A stretch of DNA of 64,000 bases from Actinomycetota bacterium (GTDB taxonomy: Bacteria > Actinomycetota > CADDZG01 > WHSQ01), in the NCBI GenBank assembly GCA_030446465.1, contig JAUJNI010000001.1:605859-669858 (forward strand), given 5' to 3'. The notes under the pieces are model-generated. The model did no database searches. It worked only from the letters and a program-made list of their open reading frames with translations, and had not been told where the DNA came from. Made by a program: the position numbers and the translations under genes. Position 1 is the first letter of the stretch. Each line of letters starts with the position of its first letter. Below, piece after piece: positions 1 through 6,365 of the stretch.

Positions 1-723
1 GTCGCCCATCAGCGCGTCGATGACGTCCCTCCACGTATAGCTGAGGATGCCGATCGTCAGGTGCGCCGACTCGCGCTCGACCGTCTCGGCGCCATGCAGA
101 AAGCCCCTGGGAATGTAGAGGCAGTCGCCCGGCTTGAGCTCGACGTCGATCTGGGCCTCGCCGGGATCGGTGATCTTTCCTTCCCGCTTTTGGTGGGCCA
201 GGGGGTAGTGGATCGCCTCGCCGTAGACGGCCCAGTGCTTGACCCCCGATACCTGCAGCACGAAGACATCGTGCGTGTCGTAGTGAATGTCCAACCCGCG
301 CGACGATGGGGGAGTGAGGTAGACGTTGACCTGCACGGGATGCGTGAGGGCCAGCTCCAGCTCGCGACAGAAGTGCGATAGGGGGCTCCAGTATCGGTGC
401 AGGGCTTGAAGAACGATCGTGGCGCCCTGCGAGAAGTGCTCGTAGACACGCCCAGGATCGATGACGTCATCGAGGTTGCGGGACTGCAAGCGAGCGCGCT
501 TCGTGTAGGTCGAAGGTGCGAGCGTGGCGCCGTCTTTGACCAACCGCAGGGCGGGGAACCGCAGCCCTCTCTCGGCCAGCAAGCTGTCGATGTCCTCGAG
601 GGTCAGGACATCGGCGAAGGCATCCGTGCCCGAGCCCGGCCGGTGCAGGGGGGCCTGGCCCCAGTAGTGATCGAGGAAGCCGCCGACGTCTCCGACGCAG
701 CGCTCGAAGGCTGTCGTGCCCAT
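1..723 (-). CDS. JmjC-domain (cupin) oxygenase, 3' end beyond window
   Basis: The minus-strand frame is open from an ATG at 723 to the window edge (241 codons, C-terminus missing). The protein has a jelly-roll JmjC core: an HYDTHDVFVLQ segment around residues 147-157 supplies the HxD metal ligands (H147, D149), and a GDCLYIPRGFLH segment supplies the distal His (H210). These are the Fe(II)/2-oxoglutarate ligands of the bacterial ribosomal-oxygenase-like JmjC proteins, which hydroxylate protein side chains. It lies 18 nt downstream of the Asp/Thr-rich small gene on the same strand, so the two are probably co-transcribed. The substrate is unknown; that the neighbour peptide is the substrate is inference. 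Family members are usually near 390-400 aa, so roughly 150 residues lie outside the window. Confidence 0.85.
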   Translation of the reverse strand, partial: MGTTAFERCVGDVGGFLDHYWGQAPLHRPGSGTDAFADVLTLEDIDSLLAERGLRFPALRLVKDGATLAPSTYTKRARLQSRNLDDVIDPGRVYEHFSQGATIVLQALHRYWSPLSHFCRELELALTHPVQVNVYLTPPSSRGLDIHYDTHDVFVLQVSGVKHWAVYGEAIHYPLAHQKREGKITDPGEAQIDVELKPGDCLYIPRGFLHGAETVERESAHLTIGILSYTWRDVIDALMGD

Positions 724-741
724 CTGACGCTCGTCTATCGG

Positions 742-933
742 TTAGCCGGCGTCGGTCGTGTCGTCGTCGGTGTCCGTGGTGTCGGTGTCGGTGCTGTCTG
801 TGGTGTCGGTGTCGCTGCCGGTGTCGTCCTTCGCATCAGTGGTGTCGTCGTCATCGTCGGCCACGGCGACCGGCCTGCCGTCTTCTCGCCACGTCGTGCG
901 GATTTGCTCGTCGGTGAGAGTCGGATCGGTCAT
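742..933 (-). CDS. 63-aa Asp/Thr-rich small protein, candidate peptide substrate of the adjacent JmjC enzyme
   Basis: An ATG at 933 is preceded by a perfect AGGAGG seven bases upstream, much better than most starts in this window, so the gene is very likely real. Residues 1-25 are ordinary in composition (LTDEQIRTTWREDG). Residues 26-63 are almost only Asp and Thr (about 18 D and 13 T out of 38). This leader-plus-repetitive-tail layout, with a modifying-type oxygenase gene 18 nt downstream, resembles a RiPP precursor, with Asp residues as candidate beta-hydroxylation sites. That assignment is inference: no cleavage site, transporter or protease is visible inside the window. It could also be a plain acidic low-complexity protein. 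Confidence 0.7.
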   Translation of the reverse strand: MTDPTLTDEQIRTTWREDGRPVAVADDDDDTTDAKDDTGSDTDTTDSTDTDTTDTDDDTTDAG

Positions 934-1082
934 TACGAACCTCCTGTGGGGCGGACGGGTCAGAGGATGCTACGACCTGCGCTTCATCCGCGCACGATCC
1001 GGTCACCCTCGACAGCTCCAACATCGCATGGTCCTATACGACTACGACGTAGCCGGCTGCTGGAGAACGACGGGAGGCGCAG
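934..1082. promoter_or_regulatory. Divergent intergenic region between the acidic peptide gene and the P450 gene
   Basis: These 149 bp separate two divergently read genes and should carry both promoters. The minus-strand side ends in the AGGAGG of the small peptide gene (about 941-946). No convincing -35/-10 pair or operator palindrome can be read with confidence. Confidence 0.35.
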
Positions 1083-2129
1083 GTGGCGCAGGACTTCGCA
1101 GCGACGATGAGCCCGGCGGGCGAGGCCGTGACACAGCTGATCTTCGATCCCATTGCTCGTGCGAACCCCTATCCGGCGTACGAGCGCATGCGCGCGCACG
1201 ACGCCGTTCACCTGTCGAACCTCGGGATGTGGTTCGTGACCTCCTACGAGGAGTGCGCTCGTCTCATGCGCGACCAGAGGCTTCCTCGCCACTTTGGCAA
1301 CTCGTGGGAGCTTCGAGCGGAGCTGAATGACTCCGTCGGTCGCAAGTGGTACGAGCATCAGTCTCGATGGATGCTGTGGCTTGATCCTCCGGACCACGGA
1401 AGAATTCGCAGCCTCGTGAACAAGGCCTTCACCCCTCGCTATGTGGAGAAGCTCAGGGGAAGGGTGCAAGAGGTCGTCGACGCCTTGATCGACGAGATCC
1501 TGGGGCGCCGGGGAGGTGGACTTGCTCGCACAGCTCGCCTTCCCGCTGCCCATCACGGTCATCGGCGACATGTTGGGGATCCCACAGGAAGACCGCAGGG
1601 ACTTCCGCACCCGAACCGTGCACATCGCACAGACCCTCGAACCCCTCCCGCCCAAGGAGGTTCAGGACCGGGCGGATGAGGCGACGGCGGAGTTCGAGTC
1701 TTACTTCCGCGACCTGATCGATGCACGCCGCAAGAAACCAGGTGACGACTTGTTCTCCGCGCTGATCGAGGCAGAGTACAGTCCGGTTCAGTTGGCGACA
1801 CCTCGAGTTGCGAACGCTCCGATCGAGTCCGCAGGGCACACGATCGAGCCGGGTCAGGGAGTCATAGCCGTTGTGGTGGGGCAAATCGTGATCCGTCTCG
1901 CTTCGAGGAACCCGATGCTCTGAACCTCCGCCGCCCTGATCCGGCGCCGCTGAGCTTCGGCGGAGGAGCCCACTTCTGCCTCGGTGCCTCCCTCGCACGC
2001 ATGGAGGGGGCCGTCGTCTTCCAGTCCATGGCCCGTCGTCTTCCGAAGATGGCGCTCACTGAGGACGAGCCGCGCTGGAGGGCGGGCTTGAACCTCCGGG
2101 GCCTCGAGTCGCTAGAGGTAACTGTCTAG
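1083..2129 (+). pseudogene. Cytochrome P450, frameshifted and internally deleted
   Basis: The N-terminal part reads in one frame from GTG 1083 (FDPIARANPYPAYERMR, then WLDPPDHGRIRSLVNKAFTP, the P450 C-helix region). Near 1505 the reading shifts to a second frame (FPLPITVIGDMLGIP). Around 1779 the sequence jumps from SALIEAEYS straight to PVQLATPRVA, so the I-helix (AGxET) and the K-helix ExxR are missing. After 1923 it returns to the first frame for the heme-binding FGGGAHFCLGASLAR and the usual C-terminus, ending at 2129. Without the I-helix and ExxR the product cannot be a working P450. The gene diverges from the peptide/JmjC pair, so it may once have belonged to the same pathway. Confidence 0.9.
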
Positions 2130-2153
2130 GGCGGCAACTGTTCCGTAATGCGC

Positions 2154-2173
2154 CCTGAGTCCGTGCCCTCAGG
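2154..2173. terminator. Short hairpin between convergent relics
   Basis: CCTGAG and CTCAGG form a 6-bp stem with an 8-nt loop, 25 bp after the P450 stop and just before the end of the opposite-strand YczE-like fragment. There is no T tract, so only position supports a terminator role. Confidence 0.25.
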
Positions 2174-2176
2174 CAG

Positions 2177-2320
2177 TTAGGCGATGCTGGTGTGGCCCTC
2201 GGGTGGCGTCGATGGCTCCGTTGCACCCATGGTGAATGCCGGGATGAATACGTGAGCCAAGGGGCCTATAGCAACGGCATAGGCGATTGTTCCGATGCCG
2301 ACGGATCCTCCTAGCGCCCA
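2177..2320 (-). pseudogene. C-terminal fragment of a YczE-like membrane protein
   Basis: The minus-strand frame encodes LGGSVGIGTIAYAVAIGPLAHVF near its end. This resembles the last membrane segment of YczE/YitT-like integral membrane proteins, with their GGxVGxGT...IGPxxH signature. Only about 45 residues are recognisable; the upstream part of the frame reads through the end of the adjacent IS3-like element. The gene was therefore most likely cut by that insertion. The short length and lack of a credible start argue that it is non-functional. Confidence 0.55.
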
Positions 2321-2331
2321 TCCCCTTGACC

Positions 2332-2760
2332 TGACCCCCTGAAATCGGTCCACCGCGAATGAGAGTCTTGATGCCTCTGAAGAGGCGGAAGGAGGTCTCT
2401 TGCGAGGCACACACCCGATCAGGTGGTGCGCAATAAGGGAGGCCGATCGTCGACGGAGGACATCGGTGAGGTCAGCAAGGCCTCGAGATCTCCGAGCAGC
2501 CTATCACCGGTGGCGCACCCGATGCGGCCTCAGGCCGACGACGCAAAGCACCTCAAGGAACTCGCGAGAACATCCGAATCGTTGCCGACAAGGAGCGAGA
2601 TCGACGCCCCCCAAGGCGAGGAGCCCGGCGGCCGGCTCGCCAAGACCGCTTCCAGACGGACTGCCGCATAGTCGGTCAGCAGGAAGCGCCGCCCGGTGAC
2701 GCATCGACGACGAGGCTCCACTATGACGATCGCAAGGCGTGGTTGCTGATGGTTCCTGGG
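2332..2760 (+). mobile_element. IS3-family insertion sequence relic (end plus degenerate orfA)
   Basis: At 2332-2354 lies a sequence like an IS3-family terminal repeat (TGACCCCCTGAAATCGG...). An ATG at 2371 opens a short MPLKRRKE frame. Scattered over three frames are the pieces of an IS3 OrfA: DQVVR, READR, DIGEVSKA, AYHRWR, ADDAKHLKELAR and RIVADKE, in the right order, ending near 2600. Weak traces of the OrfB start (CRIVGQQ) follow. Multiple frameshifts make it inactive. The right end was not found. The call rests on motif order rather than a database match. Confidence 0.65.
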
Positions 2761-3628
2761 ACGCCAACCCAAGGTCGTTGTCGTAACGGGATCCACCGCA
2801 AGAAAAACAACACCGCCACTCCGACGGCGATGGCCTCGACTTCCAGTTCGATGGACACGTCCTGCTCAACATCGTCGACGCTGAGGCCCTGGTGAAGGAC
2901 ATCCCAACCGTCGCCGTTGATGGCATCGTCGCCCGAGAGCGGCTTCCACCATCACCGGGGCGTGGGAGCTTTGTCGAACCCGTAGAGAGCGAGTTCGACA
3001 CCTTGTGTAGAGCTGCACGAGTCGGCCGCACAGCAGTCTCGGCTGGCGCTCTTGCATCGCTAGGGGGAATCGGAAGTAGCAGAGGCACGGTCGATGAGCA
3101 TCCCCAGGAGTGGAGCAGAGTCCTTACCACTATGGAACGACCGTCCCTGCCGGTCAAGGACTGCGGAGCCATCCTGGGCAGCGTCAGAGGGATCACACTA
3201 GGGAGGAGTCCGTCGGACGCATCGACGCGAGTGCGGCGGGGCGATGGCAGCCCTGGTCCGAAAGGATCAGATGAAAGCCCGCGAGGACGTTGTTGTTAGG
3301 GTGATAGCCGTCCGAGGAGTCCACCATGCTGGCCCCCGCCGCGACAGCCCACGAGCGGGAATCGGAAGTAGCAGACCTCACCGCCTTTCGTTGGCATGAG
3401 GACTCCTGGGACGGCACACTACCAGATCCATCCCGACGGAGTTACGCCACGAGGGTGATAGCCGTGGAGTCACCATGCTGGCCCCCGCCGAGCAACGCCA
3501 GCCCCTATTTTTCCGGCCCCAGGCTGGACGGACCAGATCCATCCCGACTCACCCGGCGGCGGGCGAGTCGCTATTTTTCGAGACATCTCACCCGGCGGCG
3601 GCGAGTCGCTTTCGAGGGCGGCAGCTAA
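2761..3628. other. Gene-free decayed stretch with short duplicated segments
   Basis: No frame here has a recognisable family or a convincing ribosome-binding site. A frame at 2892-3299 is open but has no recognisable domain. The right part (3065-3610) is built from repeated short segments, listed separately. The stretch lies between an IS relic and a headless gene, consistent with eroded mobile-element territory. Confidence 0.5.
3065..3610. repeat. Patchwork of short direct repeats
   Basis: Four different segments each occur twice. A 19-nt piece starting GGGAATCGG is at 3065-3083 and 3357-3375. A piece starting AGGGTGATAGCCGT and ending GGCCCCCGCCG is at 3298-3341 and, five bases shorter, at 3452-3490. 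ACCAGATCCATCCCGAC is at 3421-3437 and 3532-3548. TCACCCGGCGGCGGGCGAG... is at 3549-3572 and, one base shorter, at 3588-3610. The order suggests a tandem duplication of roughly 100-150 bp followed by small deletions. Confidence 0.75.
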
Positions 3629-4417
3629 TCGCGGTCCAACATCTTCGTCGCGGATCTGGAGACGGGTGCGACGAAACAGTTGACGCGGGGCGACGGTGTG
3701 AAGGAGCACCCGTCGTGGTCGCCTGACGGGCGCAGGATAGTCGCAGACTGCGGTCCCCAGCTATGCATCATGAGGAGCGACGGGGAGGGCACGCCCCGGC
3801 GAATCACCGCTAATGACTATAGGGAGAATGAACCCGAATGGGCACCCGACGGCAGCAGAATCGTGTTCGAGAGCGAGCGCGGGATCATGACGATCAAGCC
3901 CGACGGCACCGGGTTGCGGCGCCTAACGGCGGGCAGGGCTGACACCGTCCCGATATGGTCACCGGACTCCGCGCGCATCGTCTTCACTCGGAACTCCTCA
4001 CAGGGGTACGCGCACCTCTTCGGCATCCGTCGGGATGGTGAAGATCTCATCCAGTTGACGCACGGACAAGCATCTGACGGCGAGGCAGAGTGGGCGCCGG
4101 ATGGGTCGCAGCTCGTGTTCGTGCGTTCCGAGCCCTCCGATGATGGTCGGTCTTACTGCGCGTACATTTCCACGATCGACCTGGAGGGCTTGCGTGTGCA
4201 GAAACTGACGGACTGTCGGCCCCACGGGGGCTACGCGTCCTACCATCCTGTGTGGTCTCCCGATGGTCACAGAATTGGTGTCGTGCTGACCCACGTCCCC
4301 GCCGCGGGTCTTAGGCCCAGGGACGACGTCTTCTCTATGGCACCCGACGGGTCCGACCGGCGGAACCTCACGCGTGAGCTCGAGGAGGACGTCAACTACT
4401 TCGGTCTCGACTGGTGA
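3629..4417 (+). pseudogene. TolB/PD40-type beta-propeller protein lacking its N-terminus
   Basis: The frame contains repeated PD40 blades: SWSPDGRRIV, EWAPDGSRIVFES, IWSPDSARIVFT, EWAPDGSQLVFV and VWSPDGHRIGV. These are typical of WD40-like TolB propeller proteins, which are usually exported or periplasmic. In-frame sequence starts right after a stop at 3626-3628 and is already mid-blade (SNIFVADLETGATKQL), with no signal peptide and no good start; the first possible start is a TTG at 3680. The 5' end therefore appears to be lost at the border of the repeat patch. A cytoplasmic product from the TTG cannot be excluded. Confidence 0.7.
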
Positions 4418-4663
4418 CGACCTTCCTCCCACGTCCACTGCCGCAGGCGCCGAGCTAGAGGGGCTCGGGCTAAGAAACGAGGGTCTTCCTATCCCGGTGC
4501 GGCGAGGTCTAGGGACACCGGCGTGCCGACGAGCGCCTCGAGCCCGGCGACCTCTTCCTCGAGCTCTGCTCGTGTTGCGGCCGACGTCTACCGCTAGCCG
4601 CAATTGATGTGCTTGGGGAGAGACGACTGCTGTCAGGGGGCGGCGCCGCTCCATAATCAGTCG
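4418..4663. other. Intergenic stretch without a recognised gene
   Basis: No credible complete gene is seen. On the minus strand near 4495-4590 a short frame ends in RAELEEEVAGLEALVGTP..., which looks like the tail of a coding sequence but cannot be assigned. Confidence 0.4.
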
Positions 4664-5005
4664 ATGGCGACCTGGGCGACCGTGAAGAAGCTGGGAAAGG
4701 GCCTTCCGGAGGTGGAGGAGTCGATTTGGTTCAACACACCGTCGTTGAAGGTGAGGAGGCGTTCCTTCGTTCGCTTGCGGGAGCGCGATGTCATCGTGGT
4801 ACTTATGGACCTCGACGAGAAGGAGGCCCTCCTCGCGGCCGAGCCCCACATCTTCTTCCAGACTCCGCACTACGAAGGCTATCCCGCTGTGCTCATTCGC
4901 TTGCCTCAAATCGACAGCGCAGAACTAGCAGAGGTGGTGACCGAGTCCTGGCGCCGCGTCGCACCGAAACGGCTCCTGCGCGAGTTCGACGCACGGACGA
5001 CCTAG
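4664..5005 (+). CDS. MmcQ/YjbR family protein
   Basis: A 113-aa protein with the MmcQ/YjbR (DUF419) fold pattern: an N-terminal LPEVEESIWFNTPSLKVRRRSFVRLRE segment, a central PHIFFQTPHYEGYPAVLIRLP motif, and a C-terminal ESWRRVAPKRLL helix. Family members are small proteins with a double-wing-like fold; they are sometimes annotated as DNA-binding, and their function is poorly defined. The ATG at 4664 was chosen because the family normally begins a few residues before the LPxVEE motif. An in-frame ATG at 4604 would add a 20-residue tail unlike the family. It is intact, unlike most of its neighbours. Confidence 0.8.
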   Translation: MATWATVKKLGKGLPEVEESIWFNTPSLKVRRRSFVRLRERDVIVVLMDLDEKEALLAAEPHIFFQTPHYEGYPAVLIRLPQIDSAELAEVVTESWRRVAPKRLLREFDARTT

Positions 5006-5028
5006 CGGCACAAGGGAGAAGTGAAGGC

Positions 5029-5826
5029 TTACCCGCTCAGCCACTCCTTGAGTTGCACCGGCACGTCGAGGACTGAGAAGTCACCGTCGTCTCTAATCTT
5101 GGCGGCCGCATCGACCATCGCCGCGATTGCGACCCACGTCAGTGCGCCGCCCACGCTGATCCGCCGGCCGCCGGCCTCCACGATCTCGTTCAGCGACAAG
5201 ACCGGGTGGGCGAGCACGTTGAGAGGCCTGGAGATCGATTGGCACACGGTTCGGATCTCACCCCCATCCCTGAGGCCCGGCGCGTAGAGAACATCCGCGC
5301 CGGCGTCCTCGTAGGCCTGCAACCGAGAGATGGTGTCGTCCAGATCCGGATTCCCGCGGATGTGATTCTCTGCTCTCGCCGTGAACACGAAAGGAAAGCC
5401 CAGTTTCCTGGCGGCCTCACTGGCTGCGGCTACTCGTTCGACGGCGTGATCGAGGCTGTAGATCTTCCCGCTGCGATCGTAGTCCTCGATCGAACCACCG
5501 ACGGCTCCGGCGTCGGCTGCCCGAGTGATGGCCGTTGCAGCATCTTCCGGATCAGGCCCATAACCGTTCTCGAGATCGACCGAGACCGGAAGTGAGGTGG
5601 AGCGATGCACCGAACGAACGTGCTCGATCACCTCGTCGAGCGTGGCCTCCCCATCCGAACGACCCAACGTGAAAGCGAAGCCTGAACTCGTGGTCGCGAG
5701 AGCCTTGAACCCAAGTCTTTCGAGGATCCGCCCGGATCCGGCATCCCACGGGTTTGGGATAATGAACGCCCCTGCGTCGTGCAGAGCTCGGAAATCTGCT
5801 GCTTTCCTCTGCTGTTCGGACTGCAC
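5029..5826 (-). CDS. Isocitrate lyase/PEP mutase superfamily protein
   Basis: 265 aa, a normal length for the single-domain phosphoenolpyruvate-mutase-like branch (methylisocitrate lyase, carboxyphosphonoenolpyruvate mutase and related lyases). Visible features are IPNPWDAGSGRILERLGFKALATTSSGFA at residues 23-51, the DLENGYGPDPED metal-site region near 105, GGSIEDYDRSGKIY, FTARAENH and a GGRRISVGGAL turn. These fit Mg-dependent C-C or C-P bond chemistry on 2-oxo/alpha-carboxy substrates, but the classical KRCGH lyase loop is absent, so the substrate is open. The BKACE gene starts 10 bp upstream on the same strand, suggesting co-transcription. Confidence 0.88.
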   Translation of the reverse strand: MQSEQQRKAADFRALHDAGAFIIPNPWDAGSGRILERLGFKALATTSSGFAFTLGRSDGEATLDEVIEHVRSVHRSTSLPVSVDLENGYGPDPEDAATAITRAADAGAVGGSIEDYDRSGKIYSLDHAVERVAAASEAARKLGFPFVFTARAENHIRGNPDLDDTISRLQAYEDAGADVLYAPGLRDGGEIRTVCQSISRPLNVLAHPVLSLNEIVEAGGRRISVGGALTWVAIAAMVDAAAKIRDDGDFSVLDVPVQLKEWLSG

Positions 5827-5836
5827 TTTGACCTCC

Positions 5837-6365
5837 TCACCTCATCATTGATGCGGCGGCACGAACGAGGGCCGCGTTGTCAACCGCGGGACGTCCATCA
5901 GGCATAACAGTCGTGTCCTCGAGGCCGGTCCGGATGCCGTGGCCGCGTTCAAGTGCCCTGAGGGACACTGCCCAACTGGCTACGCCGTCCCCATGATGAA
6001 CCTGCTCCAATGAGACCCCGGCGCTCGCCAGTACCCTTTCCATGGCTGCGGCATGGGCAACCGCTTCATCCGGTTCGGTGTCGAGAGGTTCTATCAGCGC
6101 GCGCACACACCGATCGGCGAGCCCTGCGCGCACAAAAGCCTCCGCATCTGCCACACTGAGAAGTCCCGCTTCGATGCCCACGCCCCGACCTATCAGATGA
6201 TCGCAGAGCTCCACGATTCCCTCTTCGCCTTGATTGGCGCTCACGAGGTCGGGTAGTTCCGTCCAACTGGCGACCAACTCCAGGCGCCTGTCGGGGTCGG
6301 ATTCGATTCCTGCCGACGTAGTTAGAGAGATGGGAACTCCAGGGCACGCCGCCCGTGTCGTCACC
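5837..6365 (-). pseudogene. BKACE (DUF849) beta-keto acid cleavage enzyme, 5' end missing
   Basis: Conserved BKACE sequence is present from about 6355 to the stop at 5837: RAACPGVPISLTTSAGIE, LPDLVSANQGEEGIVEL, GIEAGLLSVADAEAFV, LIEPLDTEP and GIRTGLEDTTVMPDGRPAVDNAALV. These enzymes cleave beta-keto acids with acetyl-CoA through a zinc ion bound by an N-terminal HVHxR(D) motif. That motif and about 60 preceding residues are absent. The frame stays open to an ATG at 6511, but the extra residues do not resemble the family. The gene ends where the opposite-strand nuclease-like gene begins, so both were cut at one breakpoint. It is probably inactive. Confidence 0.75.

Noticed and set aside
742-880. 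The repeated GTC/GGT triplets as a microsatellite or CRISPR-like array
   Set aside because: The repeats keep reading frame as Asp and Thr codons behind a strong Shine-Dalgarno, and there are no spacers of constant length.
397-1330. Long plus-strand frames rich in Val/Ser/Gly opposite the acidic peptide and JmjC gene
   Set aside because: They are the antisense of the Asp/Thr codon repeats and the JmjC gene; no ribosome-binding site or homology.
4495-4590. Minus-strand tail-like peptide RAELEEEVAGLEALVGTP
   Set aside because: Too short and without a start or recognised family; recorded only as possible debris.
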